64,000 bases of DNA from Novosphingobium malaysiense (GCF_000802225.1 NZ_JTDI01000001.1:310001-374000); one strand, 5' to 3'. Numbered from the stretch's first letter, positions 51,695-61,313 are shown. The notes: generated by a model from the letters alone, not told the origin. Program-made: numbers and translations.

Positions 51695-53455
51695 ATGGCC
51701 GACACCATCAGCATGGTGCCGAATTTGAATCAGGCACTTGCAGCGACGCCGAACGACGACGCCCTGCCGCGTCGACTGGCGGATTTCGACACCTTTTGCG
51801 ACGCGCTCGATTACGCGGCGAAGGGCAAGCGCGGCTTCAATTTCCACGATCCGCGCGGCACGCTGAAGCAGGTTTATCCTTTCAGCCAATTGCGTGAAGA
51901 TTCCATTACCGTCGCCTATGCCCTCGTGGCCCGCGGCGTGAAACCGGGCGACCGCGTCGCCCTGATCGCGGAAACCGGGCCGGATTTTGCCGCTCTGTTC
52001 TGTGGCGCCGTCTATGCCGGTGCCTGGCCCGTGCCGCTGCCGCTGCCAACCAGCTTCGGCGGCAAGGACAACTACATCGAGCAGCTCGCCGTCCAGCTTT
52101 CCAGCGCCGACCCGACGATGCTCGTGGGGCCGGACGAGATTTCCACCCTGACCTCGGCGGCCGCCGAGCGCCAGGGCTGCGGCCATGCCACCTGGGCGGA
52201 CTTCGCTGCCAAGGACGCGGCGCCATGCGAGCTGCCGAGCCCCAGCCCGGACGACATCTGCTACCTGCAGTACTCCAGCGGCTCGACCCGTTTCCCGCAC
52301 GGTGTGGCGGTTACGCATCGTTCGCTGATGTCGAACCTTGCCGCGCACAGCCATGGCATGCAGGTGACCGAAGGCGACCGCTGTATCTCCTGGCTGCCCT
52401 GGTACCATGACATGGGCCTGGTCGGCTGTTTCCTCTCGCTGATCGCGAACCAGGTCTCGGGCGACTACCTCAAGACCGAGGACTTCGCCCGCCGCCCGCT
52501 GGCATGGCTGGACCTGATCACCCGCAACCAGGGCACCTCGATCTCGTATTCTCCGACTTTCGGCTACGACATTTGCGCCCGCCGCATCTCCACGCAGACC
52601 GCGGTTTCCGAGCGCTTCGACCTGTCCCGCTGGCGGCTCGCCGGCAACGGCGCCGACATGATCCGTCCGGACGTCATGCAGAACTTCGTCAACGCCTTTG
52701 CCGATGCCGGCTTCAAGGCATCCGCGTTCCTGCCCAGTTACGGCCTCGCGGAAGCGACTCTCGCGGTCACCATCATGCCCCCGGGCGAAGGCATCTGCGT
52801 CGAACTGGTCGAGGAAGAGCGCCTGTCCGGCAGCCCACGCGACCTTTCGCGCCCGGCGCGCTACCGCGCCATCGTCAATTGCGGAAAGCCGGTGAAGGAC
52901 ATGGAAGTCGTGATCCGCGGCGAAAAGGGCCAGTCGCTGGCCGACCACAAGATCGGCAAGGTCTGGTGCCGCGGCACCAGCGTCATGCACTCCTACTTCC
53001 GCGATCCCGAAGCGACCGCGGAATGCATGGTCGACGGCTGGCTGGACACCGGCGACATGGGCTACATGGCCGATGGCTACCTGTTCATCGTCGGCCGCGC
53101 CAAGGACATGATCATCATCAACGGCAAGAACCACTGGCCGCAGGACATCGAGTGGGCCGTTGAGCAGCTTCCCGGCTTCAACCACGGCGACATCGCCGCA
53201 TTCTCGGTGGAGACCGAAAACGGTGAGGAAGCCCCCGCCGTGCTGGTCCACTGCCGCGTTTCCGATCCGGACAAGCGCCTCGAACTGCGCGAGCAGATCC
53301 GCGACAAGGTCCGCTCGATCACCGGCATGAACTGCGTGGTCGAACTGGTCCCGCCCAAGAGCCTGCCGCGCACCAGTTCGGGCAAGCTCAGCCGCGCCAA
53401 GGCCAAGAAGCTGTACCTCTCGGGCGAGATCGAGCCCTTCAAGCTCGCCGCCTGA
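51695..53455 (+). CDS. Fatty acyl-AMP ligase (FAAL-type)
   Basis: A 586-residue acyl-adenylating enzyme starting at MADTISM (an ATG at 51668 is possible). CYLQYSSGSTRFPHGVAVTH is the P-loop; LPWYHDMGLVGCFLS is the typical FAAL motif; LPSYGLAEATLAV, DTGDMGYMADGYLFIVGRAKDMIIINGKN and the final SSGKLSR with catalytic Lys follow. FAALs activate fatty acids for loading onto acyl carrier proteins in lipid or lipopeptide synthesis. No carrier protein is adjacent. A strong terminator follows. Confidence 0.9.
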   Translation: MADTISMVPNLNQALAATPNDDALPRRLADFDTFCDALDYAAKGKRGFNFHDPRGTLKQVYPFSQLREDSITVAYALVARGVKPGDRVALIAETGPDFAALFCGAVYAGAWPVPLPLPTSFGGKDNYIEQLAVQLSSADPTMLVGPDEISTLTSAAAERQGCGHATWADFAAKDAAPCELPSPSPDDICYLQYSSGSTRFPHGVAVTHRSLMSNLAAHSHGMQVTEGDRCISWLPWYHDMGLVGCFLSLIANQVSGDYLKTEDFARRPLAWLDLITRNQGTSISYSPTFGYDICARRISTQTAVSERFDLSRWRLAGNGADMIRPDVMQNFVNAFADAGFKASAFLPSYGLAEATLAVTIMPPGEGICVELVEEERLSGSPRDLSRPARYRAIVNCGKPVKDMEVVIRGEKGQSLADHKIGKVWCRGTSVMHSYFRDPEATAECMVDGWLDTGDMGYMADGYLFIVGRAKDMIIINGKNHWPQDIEWAVEQLPGFNHGDIAAFSVETENGEEAPAVLVHCRVSDPDKRLELREQIRDKVRSITGMNCVVELVPPKSLPRTSSGKLSRAKAKKLYLSGEIEPFKLAA

Positions 53456-53479
53456 GCGGCATCAAGAGGTGACGAAAGG

Positions 53480-53515
53480 CGGGCTGGAAAGCGCAGGCTT
53501 TCCGGCCCGTTTTTC
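53480..53515 (+). terminator. Rho-independent terminator after acyl-AMP ligase
   Basis: A 13-bp stem with one G-T pair (arms 53480-53492 and 53497-53509) around GCAG is followed by five T. It lies 24 bases after the stop codon. Confidence 0.9.
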
Positions 53516-53631
53516 TTGGCTGATACTGCAATCACCTTCCAACCAGATTAAGTGGTCTAACCGGAGGTGAGCAAGCTTCTCAAGCGACTCATAAAATTGA
53601 CTTTTCCCGCAATCTTCTGCTTACTAACTGA

Positions 53632-53943
53632 ATGAGTAGGTACGTCTTCCAGCGCATAGTTAGGGACTATGCATCAGCGCTATTGCTGATGGGTGCGATG
53701 GGCGCATTTGGCACAGCTGCTATTGACGCCAGTTCCCCAGAGCAATGCCAAGTTGAATCCGGGACAAAAATTTGCCGAGATAACATTGATGGTGATGCTA
53801 TCGAATGGGCTGGCTGGGGATTTATTGCAAGTGCAGGATTAGCGGGAATAAACCTTGCTCCCGCTAAAAATGGCACCCCCTCCCCTCAACCTATCAATGA
53901 GATGATTCGCAATCGCCGAGAAAGTGAAGACAATGAGCACTGA
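53632..53943 (+). CDS. Hypothetical small membrane protein
   Basis: A 103-residue protein starting MSRYVFQRIV. Hydrophobic segments at about residues 15-32 and 58-76 suggest two membrane passes with a Cys-containing loop between (QCQVESGTKICRD). No family is recognised. Base composition is clearly lower in GC than the flanking genes, and codon use is unlike them. Its end overlaps the next small gene by 11 bases. Confidence 0.5.
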   Translation: MSRYVFQRIVRDYASALLLMGAMGAFGTAAIDASSPEQCQVESGTKICRDNIDGDAIEWAGWGFIASAGLAGINLAPAKNGTPSPQPINEMIRNRRESEDNEH

Positions 53944-54109
53944 CGGCATCCAGCATCGTTTATTAACGCGGGTGATTGGTCTGCTCGGCATCGCAAGCTT
54001 GGGCTTGGCGGCAACTTTGCTTCTGGATGCCCCATTTACAATGATCATTTTTGTTGGGCTGATAGCCGGGATTATCTTATTTAACTCAACAAGAGAGCCT
54101 CCCCAGTAA
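53933..54109 (+). CDS. Hypothetical small membrane protein
   Basis: A 58-residue protein starting at MSTDGIQH inside the end of the upstream gene. It has two hydrophobic segments (LLGIASLGLAATLLL and FTMIIFVGLIAGIILF). No family is recognised. Overlap with the preceding small membrane protein gene suggests the two are translated together. The AT-richer context points to a separate origin from the surrounding chromosome. Confidence 0.5.
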   Translation: MSTDGIQHRLLTRVIGLLGIASLGLAATLLLDAPFTMIIFVGLIAGIILFNSTREPPQ

Positions 54110-54196
54110 CTTCCATGCGGCATCCATCCGACAAAGCATTTCGGAATGAACACTCATTGAAATAGCTTGGGCTGGTTCCCTGATATCGACTTCAAC

Positions 54197-55804
54197 TCAC
54201 CCCGCCTTCAATTCCCCATCCAGCCGCTCCGCCAGCCGCAGCGCCAGCGCGACCAGCGTAAAGGTCGGGTTCGCCCAGCCTGCGGTCGGGAAGACCGAGC
54301 TGCCCGCCACGTGCAGGTTCGCAAGCCCATGCACCCGGCAATGCGCATCGACGACGCCCGCCTTGGGATCGTCGCTCATGCGGGTGCCGCCCATGTGGTG
54401 GTAGCCGGCGATGGGGTGGTTGCCGACGGTAGGGTCGACCGGCCAGTCGTTGCCCGCCTCCGTGATCCACTCGGTCGGCGTCACGTGCCCCTGCCCCATG
54501 CGCTGCAATTCCTCGCCGAAGACGCGGGCGAAGACGCGGGCGGTATGCTTGTCGAGGTCGTCGAGCTGCCAGTCGAGATCCGCCTGCCGCTCGCCCAAAG
54601 CATTGCGCTTCGACGAGAGGACGATGCGGCTGTCCGGGTTGGGCGCCTGCTCCCCGCGAATGATCATGTAGAGGCCGGTCATGCCGGTATTGGCCATGGC
54701 GGCCTCCACCTTCTCGCGCACGGCCTTGTGAAACCAGGCCCGCACGCCGCGGTAGATGTGGTCGAGCCGGCGGCCGGTGCGGTTCGGGTTCAGTGAGTGC
54801 TTGATCGTGCCGTAGAGCTTGTTGCCCAGCGCCACGCCCTTTTCCGGCGGGCGCTGCAGCTTGAAGGTGACGATCGAGTTCATCGCCCCTTCCGCTTCCT
54901 GCACCGCGTCGGACAGGCGCAGCACCGGCGCCAGCGGCGGGCCGGACTTCATGAAGCGCTTCTGGTAGGCGGCCCACAGATCGAACGGGCGCGATGTCTC
55001 GACCTTGCCGATGCGGCCGGTGGGATGCTCCATGAAGAAGCGGCCGAGCTGGTCTTGCGCGTTGCCGAGGCCGCCCGAGATCACATCGTCGGAGGCCATC
55101 ATCAGGCGCACGTTCTCGATGGCCCCGCAAGCCAGCACATAGTGCTTCGCCTTCAGCCGCGCCGACTGGCCGGTGAGCGCCTTGACCTCGACATGCTCGA
55201 TCTCGGCGCCGTTGACGCTCGCCTGAACCTGCGTGGCATTGGCGTGGAGCACGATGGTGAGGTTGAGCGCGTCGATCAGGTCTTTCGCGCGGGCCTGCGC
55301 GAAGCGTTCGGTCGCCTCATCGAAACGCCAGAGGTCGGTCGCGAGCTTTTCCGGGTCGAAGCCCTGATCGGGAATGCCGCAGAGCCGGTAGGCATCGTCC
55401 CATTCGAACGGGCCGATCTCGAAGATGTCCTGCGCCTTGCGCCAGTAGGGCATCACGTCGTCGCGCGTGATCGGCCAGCCCGAATGCGGCACCCACGAAC
55501 GCCTGGCGAAGTCGATCTTGTCGAGGATCGCGCAGCGCCCGCCCCAGATCGATACCGTGCCGCCGAAGAAGCGCAGGCGCGATTCCTCCAGCGGGTAGTA
55601 GTCGTGGCCGATGTTGGTGCCACCGTAGAGCGCCTGCGTCTTCTCCTCGAAGTCCATGCCGCCGCTCTCGGCAAGGCACACCTGATGGCCCGCGCGCATC
55701 AATTCGCGCGCGAGCGTCACCCCCGCCGCACCCGCGCCGATCACGCAAACGTCGAACTGCCTGTCGGCAAACGCTTCGGGGTTTTTCTGAAGATCAACGA
55801 GCAT
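54197..55804 (-). CDS. GMC family oxidoreductase (FAD-dependent)
   Basis: A 535-residue enzyme starting at MLVDLQKN. CVIGAGAAGVTLARELMRAG is the FAD site; RFFGGTVSIWGGR is the second FAD contact; CGAIENVRLMM follows; and the C-terminus has GYHHMGGTRMSDDPKAGVVD with the catalytic His region and AGSSVFPTAGWANPTFTLVALALRLAERL. GMC enzymes oxidise alcohols. The start overlaps the end of the asnB-like gene by 11 bases, so the two are coupled. The substrate is unknown. Confidence 0.9.
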   Translation of the reverse strand: MLVDLQKNPEAFADRQFDVCVIGAGAAGVTLARELMRAGHQVCLAESGGMDFEEKTQALYGGTNIGHDYYPLEESRLRFFGGTVSIWGGRCAILDKIDFARRSWVPHSGWPITRDDVMPYWRKAQDIFEIGPFEWDDAYRLCGIPDQGFDPEKLATDLWRFDEATERFAQARAKDLIDALNLTIVLHANATQVQASVNGAEIEHVEVKALTGQSARLKAKHYVLACGAIENVRLMMASDDVISGGLGNAQDQLGRFFMEHPTGRIGKVETSRPFDLWAAYQKRFMKSGPPLAPVLRLSDAVQEAEGAMNSIVTFKLQRPPEKGVALGNKLYGTIKHSLNPNRTGRRLDHIYRGVRAWFHKAVREKVEAAMANTGMTGLYMIIRGEQAPNPDSRIVLSSKRNALGERQADLDWQLDDLDKHTARVFARVFGEELQRMGQGHVTPTEWITEAGNDWPVDPTVGNHPIAGYHHMGGTRMSDDPKAGVVDAHCRVHGLANLHVAGSSVFPTAGWANPTFTLVALALRLAERLDGELKAG

Positions 55805-57713
55805 CGAAAGTCTGGTCCCACCAGCAGGAGAACATGGCGATCGCGTAGAGGATACGACCGTGATTGGCGAGGCCGGCGGCATGTTCGGCGAACAGCTTCT
55901 CGACCGCGTCCTGCCGCAGGTAGCCGCTCTTCGAGGCGCCGCTGGAGGTCCAGGCCTCCTGCGCGAAGGAGGCAAAGCCGCCGCTGAACCATTCGGCGAA
56001 GGGAAGCTGGAAGCCCAGCTTTCGCTCGTCCAGCGCGCCGGGGAAGAGCCAGGGCTCCACCGCCTTGCGCAGCGCATATTTGCCGACTTTACCGCGTAAC
56101 TTCATGTCGCGCGGCATCGTCAGCGCCCAGTCCACCAGCTTGTGGCTGAGGAAGGGCACGCGCGCTTCGAGCGAATGCGCCATCGAGCCGCGATCGGTGC
56201 GATTGAGCAGCGAGGCGGGCATGTGGACAGTGAGGTCCGCCAGCATGAACTGCGCCAGCGGATCGAGATCGCGCGCGCCGGGTTCACCGAAATACTCGCG
56301 CTCGAGATCCGCAAAGGGGTGATCGCTCACTTGCCGGTCGTGGAAGCCGGATTCGTACAACTCATCGCGCACCCAGGGCGTGGAGATCTGCGTGCCCTGG
56401 AAGAAGCGCTGGTAGTTATTTTCCAGCATGGCCGACTGGCGAAAGCGCCGCGCGTTCTGGCGCAGGTAGTTGAGCCGCTTGCTGCCCATGCCGGGCACAT
56501 GGTCGATGGCGGCCAGCACCGGTTCGAGCATGCGCAGGAATGGTGCTGTGCGCGCGGCGGCGAGCGCGGTGCGCTGGCGCTTGTACCCGGCGAAGATCTC
56601 GTCCGAACCCTCGCCGCAGAGCACGACCTTCACATGCTCGGCCGCTAGTTTCGAGAGATGCCAGACGGGCACTGCCGCCGTGGCCGCGCAGGGCTCATCG
56701 TGGCTGCGCTGGACTTCGGGCAGCATAATCCCGGCATCCTGCGGTTCGAGCGGCAAGGTGATGTGCTCGCAGCCAAGGTGCATGGCAATGCGCGCGGCAG
56801 CCTCGGTCTCGTCGATCGAGGTGCCGGGAAAGCCCATGGTGAAGGCCTTGACCGGCGCCGTGGCGTGGCGGGCCATCGACGCGACAATGGCGCTGGAATC
56901 CACACCGCCCGACAGGAACGCGCCGACCGTGACGTCGGCCAGCATGTGCCGTTTCGTCGTTTCCGAGACCCATTCCTGCGTCTGCTCGATCCACTCTGCC
57001 TCGGACAAGCCCTCTGTCACCTTGAACGCGGGGCGCCAAAATTGGCGGATGTCGGGTTCGCCCGCGGGGCCGATGTGGAGCACGTGGCCAGGCGGCAGTG
57101 TGTTCACCTCGTTCCAGATCGAGCGCGGCTTCTGCACGTGCCCGAACATGAAGAAGTCATGCACCCCGCGCTCGCAGACGGTGAAGTCGAGCGCACCGCC
57201 ATCGGCGGAATACATCGCCCGCAAGGTGCGGATTTCCGAACCGAAGGCCAGGCCGCCCTGCTGCAGCGTGTAATAGACCGGCTTGATCCCCAGCGGGTCA
57301 CGCGCGAGCACCAGCCGGCGCTCCTTCGCATCCCAGATGGCAAGGCCGTACATGCCTTCCAGCTTCGGCCAGGCTTCGTCCCCCCAGCGCACATAGGCGG
57401 CGAGGATCGTCTCGGTGTCGCCGTGGGTGGAGAATTGCCAGCCCCAGGCCTCCAGTTCGTCGCGCAGGTCGGGGAAGTTGTAGACCTCGCCGTTAAAGAC
57501 GATCGCCCAGCGCCCGTCAGCGGAAAACATAGGCTGGTGGCCGCCTTCCAGATCGACGATCGACAGGCGACGGTGGCCCAGCCCGATATCGCCGTCGATG
57601 TGGATCCCGCTATCGTCGGGGCCGCGATGGACGATCGTGTCGCAAGCTCGCGCGATGGCGTCGCGCGGCACCGGCCTGCCGCCGCGTCTGTACCAGCCGG
57701 TTATACCGCACAT
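55794..57713 (-). CDS. Asparagine synthase (glutamine-hydrolysing)-like
   Basis: A 639-residue AsnB-like protein. MCGITGWYRR gives Cys2 as the nucleophile of the glutaminase domain, followed by MFSADGRWAIVFNGEVYNFPDLRDEL. The ATP-binding synthetase domain starts near GAFLSGGVDSSAIVASM (the PP-loop SGGVDSS) and includes LCGEGSDEIFAGYKRQ. Length and order are as in AsnB, but many relatives in polysaccharide or lipid clusters amidate other acids. Coupling to a GMC oxidoreductase supports a special role rather than plain asparagine supply. Confidence 0.9.
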   Translation of the reverse strand: MCGITGWYRRGGRPVPRDAIARACDTIVHRGPDDSGIHIDGDIGLGHRRLSIVDLEGGHQPMFSADGRWAIVFNGEVYNFPDLRDELEAWGWQFSTHGDTETILAAYVRWGDEAWPKLEGMYGLAIWDAKERRLVLARDPLGIKPVYYTLQQGGLAFGSEIRTLRAMYSADGGALDFTVCERGVHDFFMFGHVQKPRSIWNEVNTLPPGHVLHIGPAGEPDIRQFWRPAFKVTEGLSEAEWIEQTQEWVSETTKRHMLADVTVGAFLSGGVDSSAIVASMARHATAPVKAFTMGFPGTSIDETEAAARIAMHLGCEHITLPLEPQDAGIMLPEVQRSHDEPCAATAAVPVWHLSKLAAEHVKVVLCGEGSDEIFAGYKRQRTALAAARTAPFLRMLEPVLAAIDHVPGMGSKRLNYLRQNARRFRQSAMLENNYQRFFQGTQISTPWVRDELYESGFHDRQVSDHPFADLEREYFGEPGARDLDPLAQFMLADLTVHMPASLLNRTDRGSMAHSLEARVPFLSHKLVDWALTMPRDMKLRGKVGKYALRKAVEPWLFPGALDERKLGFQLPFAEWFSGGFASFAQEAWTSSGASKSGYLRQDAVEKLFAEHAAGLANHGRILYAIAMFSCWWDQTFDAR

Positions 57714-57769
57714 GGGCCCCTCGCATCCGCCGCCATGAACATGACCGTTCCGTTACAGGCGGCATGGTG

Positions 57770-58739
57770 TCAGGAAAAGGCCTCGGCCTCCTTCTCGTCC
57801 TTCCACCGTGGATAAGGGGGTAGCAGGAACAGCAGCGCCCCGCCCACCGTACAGCCGACCACGCCGAACCACAGGAAGGGGCCGTACCCGCCCATGGTGT
57901 CGTAGATATATCCGGCCACGAACGGACCCAGCCCCGAGGCCAGGGCGACCAGCGCGGACATCAGGCCATAGATCGCCCCGAAATTCCGCATGCCCGCGTA
58001 TCCCACGGTCAGGAAAGCGCAGATCTGCATCTTGGTCCCGGCGGCATAACCGTTGATCACCACGGCCACGATCACCGCGAAGGTCGATTCGATGAAACGG
58101 TCGAGCATGAAGAACGTCACTGCGGTCACGCCCATTGTCAGGCCGCCGATCCAGTTCGGGCGGAAGCGATCGAGCAGGAACTCCGTCGTCAGCTTGCCCA
58201 CGACCCCGGCAATACCGCCCAGCGACATGATCCAGGCGGCCGTTTCGCGCGGCATCCCGCTTTCAGTGAGGATCGTAGAGGAACAGCCAGCACAGCAGCA
58301 GCGTCAATGTCCCCCAGCCCACGCCGAGCCAGAAGAACGCCCCGCGCCATCCGGTCGTGGCGATCAGCCAGTTGCCCAGCGGCGGCACCACGGTCTAGGC
58401 AATGGCGGTGCCGGCGACGACAATGCCGAGCGCCAGCCCGAACATCGCGGTGCCGGCCATGGTGATGACGATCCCGGGCAGCGCGAGCCGGCGGGAACCG
58501 AGACGATCGATCAGCGCCCCGTAAAAAGGGGAAAACAGCGCCGTGACGCCGGTCGCAATGGCAGGCCCCGCCGACAGCAGCGACTTGTCCCAGCCGAATT
58601 CCCGGTTCAACGGCCCCATGAACAGGCCCACTGCCGAAAGCAGGACCGAGAAGAACGAAAAGCCTACCGCCGATGCCAGCACCAGCGTCCAGCCCTGCGA
58701 CCACTCCTCGGCCTGGGTATGTGGTCTTGCTTGCGTCAC
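57770..58739 (-). pseudogene. MFS transporter, inactivated by amber codon and frameshift
   Basis: On the reverse strand a GTG at 58739 with GGGAGGAG upstream starts an MFS-type protein (SAVGFSFFSVLLSAVGLFMG, SPFYGALIDRLGSRRL). After VVAGTAIA a TAG replaces what is expected to be CAG (58395-58397); the same frame then continues TVVPPLGNWLIATTGWRG before a stop, and the rest of the protein (from MPRETAAWIMSLGG to the end at 57770) lies in another frame. Two lesions thus separate an otherwise complete 12-helix transporter. A sequencing error at the frameshift cannot be excluded. Confidence 0.75.
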
Positions 58740-58832
58740 GATGGCTCCTCCCTGGGTCCGGCAGCCTAGAGGCGAAGGAGAATTAGGCAATCGCACTGCG
58801 GCAAGCCGCCGCCGCAGCGATGTTCCGGCCGC

Positions 58833-59273
58833 TCAGATCTGGCGGTCGAGTTCCAGAAAGTCGCGCGGAATACGGAGGGACGCGGCCGCGACCTGCGTTT
58901 CGCGGAGGAACAGTACCAGTCCAACCATGAGCAAGGACAAGGCCGCAATGAACGTCCCGGCCGCAATGACGCGCACCTCGGCACCCAACAGTTCCTCCAG
59001 AAACAGCAGAAACACGGTAATACCGATGAACAAGCCGCTCAGCACCAGCAGACGCATGGCCTGCCCGATGAGCCGGATGCGCCGGTCGACCGTGCGGATT
59101 TCCAGCACGACCATGTCATGCTCGGAGCCTTCGGTGCCGGCGTACTTCTCCTGAAGCGCCCTTGCCCTGTCGACCACGCGGCTGAGGCGAGCTGTCAGCA
59201 GATTGAGGATATTGCCGATCGCCACCAGCATGAACACCGGGGCAAGTGCGAGCTGGATGGTCTGGGCGATCAT
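58833..59273 (-). CDS. DUF2721 family membrane protein
   Basis: A 146-residue protein starting at MIAQTIQLA. The pattern LALAPVFMLVAIGNILNLLTARLSRVVDRAR opens the family, followed by a polar helix EIRTVDRRIRLIGQAM and two membrane helices (LLVLSGLFIGITVFLLFL and VIAAGTFIAALSLLMVGLVLFL). The family has no known role. It lies between the MFS pseudogene and the mannose isomerase gene. Confidence 0.82.
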   Translation of the reverse strand: MIAQTIQLALAPVFMLVAIGNILNLLTARLSRVVDRARALQEKYAGTEGSEHDMVVLEIRTVDRRIRLIGQAMRLLVLSGLFIGITVFLLFLEELLGAEVRVIAAGTFIAALSLLMVGLVLFLRETQVAAASLRIPRDFLELDRQI

Positions 59274-59296
59274 GACGCGCTTATCGCACCGTCGCG

Positions 59297-60109
59297 TCAG
59301 CCTGCACAGCCCCTTGCAAGCAAGCACACACCCCCGTCGTCGAAAGCAACCTCATCCAGCGTCCGCGCGAGCGCACAGCCGCCGGGAGCGATGGTTTCGC
59401 CTGAGACGACCACGTCGCCTTCGCGGGGAATGACCAGCAGAGAGCCGGGATAGCGCGCCGTCATCTCGTCTGAGGGTTTGCCCTCGACCTGATCGAGCAG
59501 GAAGAGAGGCCCGTCGACCAGGCCGTGCGTACCCCGGGGAGGAATCGATTTGCTCCAGGCCGCCAGATCGTAGGGTTCGCCCGAGGCTACAGCCATGCCC
59601 TCTTCCAAGTGCAGTTCTCGCGGCCGACCGTAATCGAACAGGCGGTAGGTGATGTCGGAGTTCTGCTGCACTTCGATCAGGCTCACGCCGGCACCGATGG
59701 CATGAACGGTGTTGGCCGGAATGTAGAAGAAGTCGCCGGGCTTCACCGCGTGCCAGGTCATCAGCCCTTCAATCGACCCGTCGCGGGCAGCAACACGCAT
59801 CTCGTCTTCACCGAGTGTGGCGTCAAAACCGATGCCAAGCGTCGCTCCCGGCTCTGCCGCCACGATCAGCCAGCATTCTTCCTTGCCCTGACGGCCGATG
59901 CCCTTGGCCAGCGTTTGGGTGTCGGACGGATGGACCTGTACGGACAGTTTCTCGCTGGTGAAGATGTACTTGACCAGAAGCTCGGGCAGTTCCGGAGGCG
60001 GTTCGAACCAGATTTCGCCAATGCGCCTGCCTTGGGGAGCACAGAATGGCTCGGGCAGCACATCCTTGCCCCAGGGCTTTTCGACCTGGCGAATGGGCAG
60101 CGAGGCCAT
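59297..60109 (-). CDS. Mannose-6-phosphate isomerase, class I type
   Basis: A 270-residue cupin-fold enzyme converting fructose-6-phosphate and mannose-6-phosphate. PWGKDVLP at the start, SVQVHPSDTQTLAKG with Zn ligands Gln and His, and GDFFYIPANTVHAIGAGVSLIEVQQNSDITYRLFDYGRPRELH are the class I blocks. The start MASLPIRQ is chosen for family fit. It follows the mannose-1-phosphate guanylyltransferase gene after 13 bases, so the two act together in GDP-mannose synthesis for surface glycans. Confidence 0.9.
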   Translation of the reverse strand: MASLPIRQVEKPWGKDVLPEPFCAPQGRRIGEIWFEPPPELPELLVKYIFTSEKLSVQVHPSDTQTLAKGIGRQGKEECWLIVAAEPGATLGIGFDATLGEDEMRVAARDGSIEGLMTWHAVKPGDFFYIPANTVHAIGAGVSLIEVQQNSDITYRLFDYGRPRELHLEEGMAVASGEPYDLAAWSKSIPPRGTHGLVDGPLFLLDQVEGKPSDEMTARYPGSLLVIPREGDVVVSGETIAPGGCALARTLDEVAFDDGGVCLLARGCAG

Positions 60110-60122
60110 CAGGACGTCTCCC

Positions 60123-61166
60123 TTACTGATTGGCCGCTCCATCCAGCTTGCCGACCTTCTGCACACCGGCAACCGTGGTGACCATGATGTCGTCACCGTC
60201 CACGACCACGATGACGTCTTCAAGCCCGATGACGGAGACGCGCGGACCGTCACTGTCCACCAGAACATTGTGGCAGTCCACCAGTTCCGCCTTACCGGGA
60301 CCCCGCACTGAGTTGCCGTCTGCGTCACGCTCCAGCGCCTCGTGCAGAGCGTGCCAGTTGCCGATGTCGGACCAGTTCATGTCCGCCGGGACCATCGCTG
60401 CGCGCTGCGTGTTCTCCATCACCGCGTAGTCAACCGAATCGCTTTCCACGCCGGCAAATGTCTCGGCGTCGGGATGAAAGCGGCGGCCGTCCTCACGACC
60501 CTTGGCTACGGCATCGGCCACGACTGCCGCGATCTGCGGCCGGTGGGCTGCGAGTTCTCCAAGGAAATCCTTCACGCGGAACGCGAAGATGCCGCCGTTC
60601 CAGGCATAAATGCCTTCCGCCAGAAAGCGCTTGGCGGTCTCGAGATCGGGCTTTTCGACGAACTGGGCGGTACGAAAGCCCTTGGCGCCGATCGCCTCGC
60701 CGCGCTTGAGATATCCGAAACCGGTCTCAGGTGCAGTGGCTTCGATACCGAACGAGACCAGCCAACCATCCTCGGCCAGTTCGGCGGCAGCGATCGCGGA
60801 TTGCGCGAATGCCTTCGGATTGCCGATATGATGGTCGCTGGGACACACCAGCATCACGGCATCCTCGGGCAAGCGGCAGGCCGCAAGGGCAATGGCGGCG
60901 GCAGTGTTGCGCGCCATGGGCTCCACGATGATCTGCCCACCATCGCTCGATCCGAGTTGTTCTTCCACGTGATCGAGATGCTTGTGCCCCGTGACTACGA
61001 CGGGCGGATCGAAGCCTTCCCCAACGGGACAACGTGCCAAGGCGGCCTCGAACAAGGTGCTGTCGCCTACCAGCGGCAGGAAAGGTTTCGGCTTGCTCGC
61101 GCGGCTGCGCGGCCAGAGGCGCGTTCCACTCCCCCCGCACAGGATCACCGGGACAATCTTGGACAT
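60123..61166 (-). CDS. Mannose-1-phosphate guanylyltransferase
   Basis: A 347-residue nucleotidyltransferase making GDP-mannose from GTP and mannose-1-phosphate. VPVILCGGSGTRLWPRSRASKPKPFLPL is the signature loop, with EPMARNTAAAIALAA, VCPSDHHIG and FVEKPDLETAKRFL following. The C-terminal isomerase domain seen in fused enzymes is absent; the separate downstream gene supplies that step. The start at MSKIVPVI is preferred over two upstream in-frame ATGs. Confidence 0.93.
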   Translation of the reverse strand: MSKIVPVILCGGSGTRLWPRSRASKPKPFLPLVGDSTLFEAALARCPVGEGFDPPVVVTGHKHLDHVEEQLGSSDGGQIIVEPMARNTAAAIALAACRLPEDAVMLVCPSDHHIGNPKAFAQSAIAAAELAEDGWLVSFGIEATAPETGFGYLKRGEAIGAKGFRTAQFVEKPDLETAKRFLAEGIYAWNGGIFAFRVKDFLGELAAHRPQIAAVVADAVAKGREDGRRFHPDAETFAGVESDSVDYAVMENTQRAAMVPADMNWSDIGNWHALHEALERDADGNSVRGPGKAELVDCHNVLVDSDGPRVSVIGLEDVIVVVDGDDIMVTTVAGVQKVGKLDGAANQ

Positions 61167-61313
61167 AACCCTCATACTTTTCACGAATGTGCCTGATCGC
61201 GGCGATCATTCCAAACCAAGTGCTGCATTACAACGGCCGACCCTGTAATACCGTCCAGGGCTTCCATGCAACGTCAGAGCAGCACAAATGCCCCCAATTC
61301 CCAGCGCCCTACC

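Noticed and set aside
51686..53251. 521-codon reverse frame opposite the acyl-AMP ligase
   Set aside because: A shadow frame of a strongly biased coding sequence; the forward product matches a known family throughout.
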